From contig DASUUK010000113.1 of the NCBI GenBank assembly GCA_036374135.1, positions 82,569 through 146,568 of the forward strand: DNA of 64,000 nucleotides, given 5' to 3'. Positions 1 to 10,552 of this stretch are shown piece by piece. Made by a program: the position numbers and the translations under genes. Positions within the stretch are counted from its first letter, which is position 1. Each line of letters starts with the position of its first letter. Below the pieces are notes generated by a model. That model worked only from the letters and a program-made list of their open reading frames with translations. It was not told the origin of the DNA and did not search any database. Origin of the DNA: Euzebyales bacterium (lineage in GTDB: Bacteria > Actinomycetota > Nitriliruptoria > Euzebyales > JAHELV01).

Positions 1-135
1 ACAACCGTTACGCGTCGTTGTCGACCCGTGGTCCGATGGTATCCAGAACGGCCTCTGTGGCATCCCGTCGGCGTGGGCCCTCATCGGTGTGATCGACGGC
101 GGTGGCCGTGTGTGCCGAGGACGCCGTCGTCCTCC

Positions 136-141
136 TACGAT
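136..141 (+). promoter_or_regulatory. -10 box TACGAT for a leaderless trmH-like gene
   Basis: TACGAT ends 7 bases before the ATG at 149, which places the predicted transcription start at or next to that ATG. The same TAnnnT-plus-6/7 spacing precedes several other genes in this window. No clear -35 element is visible. Confidence 0.5.
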
Positions 142-148
142 GCGGGCC

Positions 149-808
149 ATGGTGCCGCCCGAGGACCCGTCCGCCAGCACGCCCGTCGGCGTCGGGCCGC
201 ACCCGACGCCGTGGCCCGACGACCCCCGCCTGGATCCCGGACTGCTCGCCGACGGCGACCGCCGCAACGTGATCGACGACTACCGCTACTGGAGGGTCGA
301 GGCGATCGTCGCTGATCTCGACCGCCGTCGTCACCCGTTCCATGTCGCTGTGGAGAACTGGCAGAACGATCGCAACATCGGCGCCGTCGTACGCAACGCG
401 AACGCGTTCCTGGCGGCGGCGGTCCACATCGTGGGGCGACGCCGGTGGAACCGTCGCGGAGCGATGGTCACCGAGCGGTACCAGCACGTGCGCCACCACG
501 CCGATGTCGACGCGCTCGCGGCCTGGGCCGGCGCGCAACGCCTCCCGCTGATCGGGATCGACAACCTGCCGGGAGCCGTCGACCTGCGCACCGCGCACAT
601 TCCGGTGGCGTGCGTGCTGCTGTTCGGTCAGGAGGGTCCGGGGCTGTCAGCCGCGGCCCGCGACGCCGTCAGCACCGTGGTGTCGATCCCCCAGTTCGGC
701 TCCACCCGGTCGATCAATGCCGGGGTCGCGTCGGGCATCGCGATGTACGAGTGGATACGGCGGCACACGGGCGGTCCCGCCGCCGACGATCAGGGCGGCA
801 GGATGTAG
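149..808 (+). CDS. TrmH/SpoU-family RNA 2'-O-methyltransferase
   Basis: A SAM-dependent methyltransferase of the SPOUT (trefoil-knot) superfamily, probably acting on tRNA or rRNA 2'-hydroxyls. All three family motifs are visible: NDRNIGAVVRNANAF (motif 1, with the conserved N and R), LLFGQEGPGLS (motif 2) and SIPQFGSTRSINAGVASGIA (motif 3). The length of about 220 residues is normal for the catalytic domain with a short N-terminal extension and no L30e-like substrate-binding domain. The ATG at 149 is preferred because a TACGAT box lies 7 bases upstream (leaderless start); an in-frame ATG at 140 overlaps that box. The 3' end overlaps the convergent HlyIII-like gene by 19 bases. The exact RNA substrate cannot be inferred. 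Confidence 0.88.
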   Translation: MVPPEDPSASTPVGVGPHPTPWPDDPRLDPGLLADGDRRNVIDDYRYWRVEAIVADLDRRRHPFHVAVENWQNDRNIGAVVRNANAFLAAAVHIVGRRRWNRRGAMVTERYQHVRHHADVDALAAWAGAQRLPLIGIDNLPGAVDLRTAHIPVACVLLFGQEGPGLSAAARDAVSTVVSIPQFGSTRSINAGVASGIAMYEWIRRHTGGPAADDQGGRM

Positions 809-1443
809 CGCCAGATCGCCAGGTAGTGGGCGGTCGAGGCGGCGACCACGAAGACGTGGAACACCTCGTGGAACCCGAACCAGCCAGGGATCGGATTGGG
901 GCGGCGCATGCCGTAGATCACGGCGCCGATCGTGTACAGCACGCCACCGAGCACGATCAGCCCGGTGGCCTGCCACGGCAGGACCGTCATGATCTTGACC
1001 AGCGGCACGACGAGCAGCCAGCCGGTCGACGCTGCCGCCACGGTGCCGAGCCAGCGCGGCGGCTCCATCGGTGACAGGGCGAAGCCGGCGCCGGTGGCCG
1101 CGACCACCCATGCGATCACCAGGCTCACGGTCCGCCACGTCCCGGACAGCGTGTGGAACGCGATCGGTGTGAAGGTCCCCGCGATCATGATCTGGATCAT
1201 CGCGCCGTCGCATCGCGAGAGGATCCGCCGGGCGCGCGCATTCCACGACGGCACGTGGTACAGCGAGCTGACGACGTACAGCCCCACCATGCTCGCGCCG
1301 AACACCATGACGGCGATCCTGCCGGCGGTGTCGAGGTGCGTGCCGGACTGCCACAGCACCGCCGCCCCGACGAGGGCGACCGGTACGGCCATCGCGTGCA
1401 GCCAGCCCCGCAGGCGTGGTCGGTGCAGCACGTACGTCGACAA
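790..1443 (-). CDS. HlyIII/PAQR-family membrane protein
   Basis: A seven-helix membrane protein of the hemolysin III / PAQR superfamily. The family's putative metal-site residues are present: SSLYH in the second helix, a DGAMIQIMIAGTFTPIA segment, and the C-terminal HEVFH motif followed by a final helix ending ILPP. Family members are thought to be zinc-dependent hydrolases or receptors; bacterial roles are poorly known. The reading frame is open further upstream to 1671, but that part is not membrane-like. I place the start at a TTG (1443) with a GGGAGG Shine-Dalgarno sequence 7 bases upstream. It is convergent with and overlaps the methyltransferase gene. Start confidence is moderate, family confidence is high. 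Confidence 0.85.
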   Translation of the reverse strand: MSTYVLHRPRLRGWLHAMAVPVALVGAAVLWQSGTHLDTAGRIAVMVFGASMVGLYVVSSLYHVPSWNARARRILSRCDGAMIQIMIAGTFTPIAFHTLSGTWRTVSLVIAWVVAATGAGFALSPMEPPRWLGTVAAASTGWLLVVPLVKIMTVLPWQATGLIVLGGVLYTIGAVIYGMRRPNPIPGWFGFHEVFHVFVVAASTAHYLAIWRYILPP

Positions 1444-1592
1444 AGGGACGCCTCCCGATCCGTAGGCCTGCCGACCCCGGGCTCGGTCCGGGCCGGCCAA
1501 TGAGAGTCTGACACGGCTGCCCGAGAGTTCAAGCGCCCGATCGGGATGGTGCCGGAGGTGTCGGACCCGACGCCATCGTCCACCTCCGGCCA

Positions 1593-1598
1593 TAGGCT
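1593..1598 (+). promoter_or_regulatory. -10 box TAGGCT for a leaderless ABC exporter
   Basis: TAGGCT followed by 6 bases and then the GTG start at 1605, so the transcript would begin at the start codon. No Shine-Dalgarno sequence is visible. Confidence 0.55.
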
Positions 1599-1604
1599 TG
1601 TGAC

Positions 1605-3590
1605 GTGCCCGCCCGAGACACCGAACTCGACCGCCGCGCAACCCTGCGCCGGGTCGTCCGGTTGTTCGCACCCCACCGCGCGCAGGCCGCCCTGGTCGCG
1701 GTGCTCATCGTCATCACCGGGGCGATGGAGCTGGTCAACCCCATCCTGACCAAGTGGATCTTCGACCGCGCGCTGTTCGTCGACGGCGGCCCGTACCTCG
1801 GTCTGCTGGTCACTCTGGTGGCGGCGATGGCGACGGTCACGCTGACGTCGGCCGTGCTGGGCGTCTGGCAGACGTTGATCGCCAACCGGCTGGGCAATCG
1901 CGTGATGCAGGAGTTGCGCGACCGCCTGTTCGCGCACCTGCAGGGTATGGACCTGGCATTCTTCACGGCGACGCGGACCGGGCAGATCCAGTCGCGGCTC
2001 GGCAACGACGTCGGGGGCGTGCAGACCGTCGTCACCGACACGGCATCGACCGTGCTGTCCAACATCGTGATCGTCGCGGGCGCGCTCGTCACGATGTTCG
2101 TGCTGTCGTGGCAGCTGACGGTCGTGTCACTGGTGCTGCTGCCGTTGTTCATCTACCTGCAGCTGCGCGTCGGCCGCGCGCGACGTGCCGTGGCCTCGGA
2201 CACGCAGTCCTCGCTGGCCGAGATGACGGCGATCACCGAGGAGTCGCTGTCGATCTCGGGCATGCTGCTGTCGAAGATCTTCAACCGCCAGGCCGCCGAG
2301 ATCGCGCGCTACCGGGCGGAGAACGCCCGGCAGGCGGATCTGCAGGTCAGTCAGACGATGACGGGGCAGTGGTTCTTCGCCGTCGTGCGTTCGTTCTTCT
2401 CGCTGCTGCCGGCCATCATCTACCTCGTCACGGGCCTCGTGCTGGCCGGGGTCACGCTGTCGGGCAGCGCCGGGACGCTGACACCCGGCACGGTCGTGGC
2501 GTTCACGACCCTGCAGAGCCGTGTGCTGTTCCCGTTGATCCGCCTGCTGCAGGTCTCGGTCGAGGTGCAGACGTCGTTCGCCCTGTTCGGCCGGATCTTC
2601 GAGTACCTGGATCTGGAGCCGCAGATCGTCGACCGTGAGGACGCGGTGGCGCTCGACGCGGATGCGGTGACCGGTGACGTGCGCTTCGACCGGGTGTGGT
2701 TCCGCTACCCCGCGGCGCCACGCGTCGCCGTCGAGGCGCCGGACGCACAACCGGGCGTGCCGACCGGCCAGCGCGTGGCCGGCGACGGTCAGGCCGGGAC
2801 GCAGGACGGTCAGGCGGGTGGGCAGGCGCCGACCGACCCGTGGGTGCTGCGGGATCTGAGCCTGCGCGTGCAGCCAGGACAGCTGGCCGCGCTCGTCGGT
2901 CCCTCGGGATCGGGCAAGACGACCACGTCGTACCTGATCCCTCGGCTGTACGACGTCACCCGCGGGCACGTGACCGTCGACGGGACCGACGTGCGCGACG
3001 TCACGCTGGCGTCGCTGGCAGGCCTGATCGGCATGGTGACCCAGGACACGTACCTGTTCCACGCCTCGGTCCGCGAGAACCTCCGCTACGCGAACCCGGA
3101 CGCGACCGACGACGAACTGATCGCGGCGGCCCGCGCGGCGAACATCCACGACACGATCATGCGCTTCGCCGACGGGTACGACACGGTGGTCGGCGAACGC
3201 GGCTACCGCATGTCCGGCGGCGAGAAGCAGCGCCTGTCGATCGCACGCGTGATCCTTGCGGATCCGAAGATCCTGATCCTCGACGAGGCGACCTCGGCGC
3301 TCGACACGACGAGTGAGCGACTGGTCCAGCAGGCGCTCGAGCCGCTGATGGCCCAGCGGACGACGCTCGCCATCGCACACCGGCTGTCGACGATCCTGGC
3401 GGCCGACGTAATCTTCGTGCTCGTCGACGGTGTGCTGGTCGAGCAGGGCACCCACACCGAGTTGCTGGCTCGCGGAGGGCGTTACGCGCAACTGTACGAG
3501 GAGCAGTTCAGCGGTGGCGAGGTCGAGGCGCGCTGCGCCGACGGCGTGATCCTGCCGTCCGGCCGCGTGCTGGCCGACGCCGACCGCTGA
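1605..3590 (+). CDS. ABC exporter half-transporter (fused TMD-NBD)
   Basis: A 661-residue type-1 exporter half-transporter of the MsbA/MDR type, acting as a homo- or heterodimer in the membrane. Residues about 1-320 hold the six-helix transmembrane domain. The C-terminal nucleotide-binding domain carries Walker A GPSGSGKTT (about residue 433), a Q-loop (VTQDTYLF), signature MSGGEKQR, Walker B ILILDEATSALD and the switch histidine in AIAHRLST. Between the first NBD strand (VRFDRVWFRYP) and the strand beginning WVLRDLSL lies an unusual insertion of about 40 residues rich in Gln, Gly and Ala; it is in frame and probably a flexible loop. The GTG start follows a TAGGCT box (leaderless). No partner gene is adjacent. 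The substrate is unknown. Confidence 0.92.
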   Translation: MPARDTELDRRATLRRVVRLFAPHRAQAALVAVLIVITGAMELVNPILTKWIFDRALFVDGGPYLGLLVTLVAAMATVTLTSAVLGVWQTLIANRLGNRVMQELRDRLFAHLQGMDLAFFTATRTGQIQSRLGNDVGGVQTVVTDTASTVLSNIVIVAGALVTMFVLSWQLTVVSLVLLPLFIYLQLRVGRARRAVASDTQSSLAEMTAITEESLSISGMLLSKIFNRQAAEIARYRAENARQADLQVSQTMTGQWFFAVVRSFFSLLPAIIYLVTGLVLAGVTLSGSAGTLTPGTVVAFTTLQSRVLFPLIRLLQVSVEVQTSFALFGRIFEYLDLEPQIVDREDAVALDADAVTGDVRFDRVWFRYPAAPRVAVEAPDAQPGVPTGQRVAGDGQAGTQDGQAGGQAPTDPWVLRDLSLRVQPGQLAALVGPSGSGKTTTSYLIPRLYDVTRGHVTVDGTDVRDVTLASLAGLIGMVTQDTYLFHASVRENLRYANPDATDDELIAAARAANIHDTIMRFADGYDTVVGERGYRMSGGEKQRLSIARVILADPKILILDEATSALDTTSERLVQQALEPLMAQRTTLAIAHRLSTILAADVIFVLVDGVLVEQGTHTELLARGGRYAQLYEEQFSGGEVEARCADGVILPSGRVLADADR

Positions 3591-3643
3591 GCGCACCCGT
3601 CGGCGAGGCTGTAGGACGGCGCCGTGGGCCGCGCGCTCGCCGC

Positions 3644-3658
3644 TGCACCCTCGGTGCA
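3644..3658. terminator. possible small terminator hairpin between convergent genes
   Basis: TGCACC-ctc-GGTGCA lies between the converging ABC exporter and kinase genes, followed at 3663-3675 by a second short GGTC/GACC hairpin. Stems are short and there is no T-tract, so this is a weak call. Confidence 0.3.
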
Positions 3659-3680
3659 CGACCGGTCCTGGAGACCGACC

Positions 3681-4703
3681 CTAATTCGCGTCGTCCGCCT
3701 GGTCGGGGGGGATCTCGGACGCCATGACGCCTGGCGTGATCTCGGCCTGCGGTGGCTCCGACATGGCCGCGATCGGCCACGACACGACGAATCCCGCGAT
3801 GGCCGCGGCGACCGTCACCGAGATGCGTGGATGCCGGCGCACGAAGCCGCCGAGCCCTGCGCCCTGGTCGTCGTCGGCCTGCTGCTGTTGTTCGTCGGCC
3901 GTGTGCTCGAGCGGCGGGAGCTCCATCGCCTGGTACGCGTCGAGGTAGGCGGCGACCGTCGCGGCGCTCGGCCGCTTGGCCGGATCCCGTGCCGTCATCG
4001 CCGACAGCAGCTGCGGCCAGGGGGAGGGCAGGTCGGTCGGGATCGTCGGCTGACGACGCACCCGTGCCACGGCCGCAGCCAGCGGCGAGCCGTCGAACTC
4101 CTTGTGACCGGTGAGCGCCTCGAGCAGCACGAGTCCCAGCGCGTGCACGTCGGCGGCGGGGCAGATGGGCCCGCCCAGCAGTTGCTCGACGGCGGTGTAG
4201 CCCGAGGTGGTCACCAGTGACGTGTCGGCCTCGGCATCGATGCGTGGTGGCGTGCAGATGCCGAAGTCGGTCAGTCTGGCCCGGCCGTCCTCGTCGTCGA
4301 GCAGGATGTTCGTGGGCGTGACGTCCTGGTGCACGAGGTTGTGCTCGTGGGCGTGGGCCAGCGCCTCGGCGATGTCGCGCCCGAGGATGCGCGCCTGCTC
4401 CAGCGTCAGCGGGCCGTAGGTCAGCCGTTCGCGGAGGGTCGGACCGCAGACCAGCTCGACGACGAGATAGGGTCGTTCGTCCTCGACCCCCGCGTCATAC
4501 AGCCGGACGATCCCCGGATGATCGAGGCTCGACAGGGCGCCGAGCTCGCGCGTCATGTTCTCGTCCATCTCGTGCCCGCGGGCGAAGCGCTTGATCGCCA
4601 CGTCCCGCTGCAGCACGGTGTCCCTCGCCTGCCACACATCTGCGCTTCCGCCTGCGCCGATGTTGGTGAGCAACGCATATCTGCCTGCGATGGTCTCAGG
4701 CAT
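3681..4703 (-). CDS. membrane-anchored Ser/Thr protein kinase with altered catalytic loop
   Basis: A Hanks-type kinase of about 340 residues. The glycine loop (IGAGGSADV), VAIK lysine, the DFG motif (LTDFGIC) and the ADVHALGLVLLEALTG segment are clear. The catalytic loop reads VHQDVTPTNIL instead of the usual HRDxKPxN: the Asp and Asn are kept, but the Arg before Asp and the catalytic-loop Lys are Gln and Thr. After the kinase domain come a Gln/Asp-rich linker, one membrane helix (about residues 290-308) and a short external tail of about 30 residues with no PASTA domain. The start is the ATG at 4703 with GGGGAGG 6 bases upstream; a TTG two codons earlier is less likely. It may be an active kinase of a variant subfamily or a weakened one. 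Confidence 0.85.
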   Translation of the reverse strand: MPETIAGRYALLTNIGAGGSADVWQARDTVLQRDVAIKRFARGHEMDENMTRELGALSSLDHPGIVRLYDAGVEDERPYLVVELVCGPTLRERLTYGPLTLEQARILGRDIAEALAHAHEHNLVHQDVTPTNILLDDEDGRARLTDFGICTPPRIDAEADTSLVTTSGYTAVEQLLGGPICPAADVHALGLVLLEALTGHKEFDGSPLAAAVARVRRQPTIPTDLPSPWPQLLSAMTARDPAKRPSAATVAAYLDAYQAMELPPLEHTADEQQQQADDDQGAGLGGFVRRHPRISVTVAAAIAGFVVSWPIAAMSEPPQAEITPGVMASEIPPDQADDAN

Positions 4704-5002
4704 GCGCAACCTCCCCGGGACGGCTCACTGTGAACGACGCGGCCGAGACCTCAGCCGTGGGATGCATCCCGCGGCGGGGTCGGCGGTGTGTGGTCGCGCG
4801 CTGTCAAGCGACGCCATTCAACGTGAACAACTCCTTGGCTTGCCGTGCTCGTCGGTCATCGACTGCAGTGCTCGGCGTGGGCCAGTTCGTGCCAGGTGTC
4901 GCACGGTTCCGTGTAGCACGAGCTGCGGTGGCGGGGAAGCGCCAGCGGCGACATTGTGCCCACAATCAGTCGATCATGCACGTCAAATATCCGGATGACC
5001 AG
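4704..5002. other. intergenic region without a recognisable gene
   Basis: About 300 bases between the kinase start and the M20 gene end. It contains the kinase Shine-Dalgarno sequence and presumably its promoter. The part at 4960-5000 is visibly more AT-rich. I see no credible ORF, RNA or repeat. Confidence 0.5.
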
Positions 5003-6310
5003 CTACGACAGCAGTCCGAGGACGTCCATCACGCCGCCTTCCGCGTCGAAGTCGCTGGTCATCCCGGCGCGCAGATCGGCGTCGACGCAGATGTCCGCGG
5101 CCGTGCGCGCGAGGCCGATCGCGGCGTCGACCGTTGCGTCGTCGGCGCGCTCGGACGCGGCCCACTCGGCGAACTGGGCGGTGTGGATGGTGACGTCGGC
5201 CGGCGCGACCGCCAGCAGCGGGTGGATGGACGGCACGCGCACCGAGATGTTGCCCATGTCGGTGGACGCGGCCAGCGAGGTCGGCGCGACACCCCGCGGC
5301 AGCACCTGTCTGCCACGGTCCACCAGGTTCACGGCGTACCGCGCCGCCAACGGGTGGTTGGTGCGGACCGGCAGGTACACCGGGCACGGGTCCCATGTCA
5401 CCTCCGCCGTCGTGCCTGTCGCGGTGGCCGCCGACCGCAGCACGTCGTCGACCCGGTCGGCCAGCGTCATGAGGGTCTCGGGCTCCGCGGAGCGCACGTA
5501 GAAGCGCGCCGTCGCGCGTTCCGGGACGATGTTGGGTGCCTGGCCGCCGTCGGTGATGATCCCGTGGACGCGGTCGTCGGAGAGCATGTGCTGGCGCAGC
5601 TGCCCGACACCGGTGTAGGCGAGCACGGCGGCGTCCAGGGCGTTGCGACCGAGGAAGGGCATCATCGACGCGTGCGCCGACAGGCCGTGGTAGGTCACCT
5701 CGACCTGGCGGACACCCAGCCACGGGTGGTCGGCGACGTCCATCCCGAACGGGTGCACCATCAGCGCGGCCGTCACGCCGTCGAAGCCTCCGGCACGGGC
5801 GATCAGCTCCTTGCCGCCACCGCCCTCCTCGGCCGGCGTCCCGATCAGCTCCACCGTCCCCGGGCACTCGTCGCCGAGGCGGTGCAGGGCGAGGAAGGCG
5901 CCGACGGCTGCGGCGCAGATGACGTTGTGCCCACACGCGTGCCCGATCTCGGGCAGCGCGTCGTACTCCGCGATCAGCGCGATCGTGGGCTCGCCCTCGC
6001 CGGTGGTCGCGCGCAGCGCGGTGTCGAGCCCCCATCCGCCGCCCTCTGCCTCGACGCCGTGTCCGGCAAGTGTTCGGCTGACGGCATCCACCGCGCCCCG
6101 CTCGGCGAAGCCGAGCTCCGGGTTGGCGTGCACGTCGTGTGACAGCTCGAGCAGCGTCCCGCGCATCCCGTCGACGAGCTCGGCGATGCGGTCACCGATC
6201 TGCGGTGCCGCGCCCTCGTGGTCAGAGGTGATCGGCGGTGGATCGGCGCGGCGGATGCGATCTGCGATCCGTTCGAGGTAGCCGGGATAGGGGCGCTCGG
6301 GCGGCTGCAT
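5003..6310 (-). CDS. M20-family amidohydrolase/metallopeptidase (AbgB/ACY1L2-like)
   Basis: A cytoplasmic M20D-like amidohydrolase of 435 residues. Family signatures are HDVHANPELGFAE near the N terminus, the metal-site region GHACGHN, TPAEEGGGGK with the catalytic Glu pair, and a dimerisation/lid region ending with HPLLAVAPADVTIHT and the conserved C-terminal HT. The closest functional families cleave p-aminobenzoyl-glutamate or N-acyl amino acids or dipeptides; the exact substrate cannot be assigned. I chose the ATG at 6310 because a TACGCT box lies exactly 7 bases upstream (leaderless); the open frame continues to 6421 without conserved sequence. The upstream gene on the same strand ends 37 bases away. 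Confidence 0.88.
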   Translation of the reverse strand: MQPPERPYPGYLERIADRIRRADPPPITSDHEGAAPQIGDRIAELVDGMRGTLLELSHDVHANPELGFAERGAVDAVSRTLAGHGVEAEGGGWGLDTALRATTGEGEPTIALIAEYDALPEIGHACGHNVICAAAVGAFLALHRLGDECPGTVELIGTPAEEGGGGKELIARAGGFDGVTAALMVHPFGMDVADHPWLGVRQVEVTYHGLSAHASMMPFLGRNALDAAVLAYTGVGQLRQHMLSDDRVHGIITDGGQAPNIVPERATARFYVRSAEPETLMTLADRVDDVLRSAATATGTTAEVTWDPCPVYLPVRTNHPLAARYAVNLVDRGRQVLPRGVAPTSLAASTDMGNISVRVPSIHPLLAVAPADVTIHTAQFAEWAASERADDATVDAAIGLARTAADICVDADLRAGMTSDFDAEGGVMDVLGLLS

Positions 6311-6317
6311 GCGGAGC

Positions 6318-6323
6318 AGCGTA
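6318..6323 (-). promoter_or_regulatory. -10 box TACGCT for the leaderless M20 gene
   Basis: On the minus strand TACGCT is followed by 7 bases and the ATG at 6310. It is located in the 37-base gap after the upstream membrane protein gene. Confidence 0.5.
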
Positions 6324-6347
6324 GCTGCTGGGTCGGGGGGCGTGACG

Positions 6348-7346
6348 TCAGGTCGCCAGCACCCACAGGCCCGTGAGCACCGAGATGACCACCGCGGTCC
6401 GTGGGAGGAACTGCACCGCACGCGCGGTCCGGGGATCGTGCCGGGCGATCGCCTGCCGGTGGAGCACGGCGATCGCGACCGCGTGGAGGGCGACGAAGGC
6501 CAGCAGATCCACCGGAGCCAGCCAGCGGCCGGCCGCGATCAGGCCGTACGCCGCCGCGACGGGGGCAAGAACCCCCGTGAAGTAGGGGCGGAAGATCCCC
6601 ACGCGCAGGACCGCCCCGGCGCCGAGGGTCGCGGCCGCCAGCGTCGGGCCGGGTGGCGTGGGCGCGTGACCGGCCAGCGCCAGTCCGGCGACGACTGCGG
6701 TCAGCCACAGCGCCGGGTGCGGCAGCGCCGCGTGTGCCGCGTTGACGACGGGGTTGCGCCAGGCCGGACGTCCCTGCTGGTCACGCCCGAGCGGCGCGAG
6801 GTGTCCGACGATCGCCATCAACGCCGCCAGTGGCCCGTGGTGGGCGACCGGCGTGGGCGGCGTCCGCCGCGCCAGCGCGAGCAGCAGTGCGACGTGGGCG
6901 ACGAGCACGCCCGCCAGCACCGGTCCGGTGCTCGTCGACAGCGCGATCAACGCGAGTGCCACGAACCAGGCCACTGCGGTCCATCCGGGCACGGCCGACC
7001 CGGGAACGGGCGCCGTCGCCGCGGTGGCCGGGTGATCGGTGCCGATGATCACTGTGCCGCCCACCAGCGCCGCCGACGTCACCGCTGGGACGACGACGCG
7101 GGCGTCGACGGGCGCCGTGGCCATGACCAGCGCACCGACCAGACCGACCAGTGCCACGACGGCGCACGTCCGTAGCAGGCGCAGCGTGGTGGCGCTGTCG
7201 ACCAGTCCGGCCAGCGTGGGTGGCAGCTGGCGGTACCACCGTGCGGCGGGCAGGTCGGGGCGGGCCGCCGCACGGGTCGACAGCAGGGCGGCGGTGCCCA
7301 ACACCACACCGGCGCCGCCCGCGAGCACAGCGGGCAGCGCGAACAC
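6348..7346 (-). CDS. multi-pass membrane protein, weakly fenitrothion-hydrolase-like
   Basis: About 330 residues with roughly nine hydrophobic helices and little polar sequence between them, so an integral membrane protein. The middle segment (MAIVGHLAPLGRDQQGRP, then NPVVNAAHAALPHPALWL) resembles an actinobacterial membrane family annotated as fenitrothion hydrolase, but this is a weak match from memory and gives no real function. The start is uncertain: I use a GTG at 7346. A GGGGAGG sequence lies about 24 bases further upstream, so a non-ATG start near 7355 is possible. The frame also stays open upstream through the tRNA gene, which cannot be coding. Confidence 0.6.
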   Translation of the reverse strand: MFALPAVLAGGAGVVLGTAALLSTRAAARPDLPAARWYRQLPPTLAGLVDSATTLRLLRTCAVVALVGLVGALVMATAPVDARVVVPAVTSAALVGGTVIIGTDHPATAATAPVPGSAVPGWTAVAWFVALALIALSTSTGPVLAGVLVAHVALLLALARRTPPTPVAHHGPLAALMAIVGHLAPLGRDQQGRPAWRNPVVNAAHAALPHPALWLTAVVAGLALAGHAPTPPGPTLAAATLGAGAVLRVGIFRPYFTGVLAPVAAAYGLIAAGRWLAPVDLLAFVALHAVAIAVLHRQAIARHDPRTARAVQFLPRTAVVISVLTGLWVLAT

Positions 7347-7444
7347 CTCACTGATCGGCAGGGCCGTGGTCCTCCCCGGCAGGTCGGCGGCGGGTCGGGC
7401 GCGCGCCGTCGGGACGGTGGTCGGTGACAGCGGTCGCCGTGTCG

Positions 7445-7539
7445 CGGAGGCGAACGGGAATCGAACCCGCCAACCGGTGTGTGACACCGGTTCATCGGTT
7501 TTGAAGACCGTGGGACCCACCAGGAATCCAGACGCCTCC
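7445..7539 (-). tRNA. selC: tRNA-Sec (anticodon UCA)
   Basis: A 95-base cloverleaf on the minus strand: acceptor GGAGGCG/CGCCTCC with discriminator G, a six-pair D stem typical of tRNA-Sec, anticodon loop CTTCAAA with UCA, a very long variable arm (nine-base stem AACCGGTGT/ACACCGGTT) and T arm GCGGG-TTCGATT-CCCGT. No CCA is encoded. The UCA anticodon and long variable arm mark it as selenocysteine tRNA, so the organism should have selA/selB/selD and at least one selenoprotein elsewhere; none is in this window. The anticodon stem has an internal A-A mismatch in my folding. Confidence 0.9.
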
Positions 7540-7574
7540 GCGCGCAACCCTACCGGCCGGCGGGAGGTGCGGGG

Positions 7575-7606
7575 CGACCCCGCCACCGCGGCGGGTGGCG
7601 GGGTCG
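7575..7606 (-). terminator. strong stem-loop terminator after ggt
   Basis: A 13-base-pair perfect stem (CGACCCCGCCACC / GGTGGCGGGGTCG) with a six-base loop lies 13 bases downstream of the gamma-glutamyltransferase stop and upstream of the tRNA-Sec gene. No U-tract, as is common for actinobacterial terminators. Confidence 0.65.
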
Positions 7607-7618
7607 GTGGGCGTTCGC

Positions 7619-10010
<2,392 letters not shown>

Positions 10011-10041
10011 ATCGTTCGCGCAGGGCGACCAGGGGGCCACC

Positions 10042-10362
10042 GTGGCCGAGATCGTATGCACGCATCTGGCCGACGTCGATGCGGACGGCGTGGCGCCACG
10101 ACCTCCGGACGGCTGTGCGGAGTGTCAGGAGACGGGCGGCACATGGGTGCACCTGCGCATGTGTGCGGTGTGTGGCCATGTCGGCTGCTGCGACTCGTCG
10201 CCCAGCCGCCATGCGTCCGCACACGCGCGGCACGGCGGGCATCCGCTGGTCCGCTCCTACGAGCCGGGTGAGGCCTGGTGGTGGTGCTATGTCGACGAGG
10301 TCGCGTTCGAGCTCGCAGGCCGCGGTCCGTTGACCGACCGCCACCACGCACCCGGCGGCTGA
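10042..10362 (+). CDS. stand-alone UBP-type zinc-finger protein
   Basis: A 106-residue protein that consists almost entirely of a ZnF-UBP (BUZ-like) domain: CTHL near the N terminus, CAECQETGGTWVHLRMC, CAVCGHVGCCDSS, then HASAHARHGGHPLV and a WWWCYVD segment. The spacing of Cys and His residues matches zinc ligands of the family. Bacterial members have no established role; in eukaryotes the domain binds ubiquitin C termini. The GTG start at 10042 has AGGGGG upstream. The frame is open upstream only as a shadow. It lies immediately downstream of decayed coding debris. Confidence 0.8.
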   Translation: MAEIVCTHLADVDADGVAPRPPDGCAECQETGGTWVHLRMCAVCGHVGCCDSSPSRHASAHARHGGHPLVRSYEPGEAWWWCYVDEVAFELAGRGPLTDRHHAPGG

Positions 10363-10474
10363 CGTTCCGAGCCGCGCGATGCGTCGTCGCCCCCGGCACA
10401 CGTAGTCCGGACCGGTCGAGGGCGCACAGTCACATCGGTCTGGATCGGGCGTTCCGCTGGCACCACAAACCGAC

Positions 10475-10480
10475 TAGCCT
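10475..10480 (+). promoter_or_regulatory. -10 box TAGCCT upstream of a small membrane protein
   Basis: TAGCCT lies about 72 bases before the ATG at 10553 and would give a leader of roughly 65 bases that contains a GAGGAG Shine-Dalgarno sequence. Confidence 0.35.
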
Positions 10481-10552
10481 GGGGACGCGCAGCCACACGG
10501 GGTACGCGCAGCATCACCCGGCTGCCGGCGGAAGGCAGGTCGAGGAGCTTCG

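Noticed and set aside
6348..7586. Full 412-codon minus-strand ORF including the tRNA-Sec region
   Set aside because: The first ~80 codons run through and beyond the tRNA gene and have no membrane character, so the start was moved downstream.
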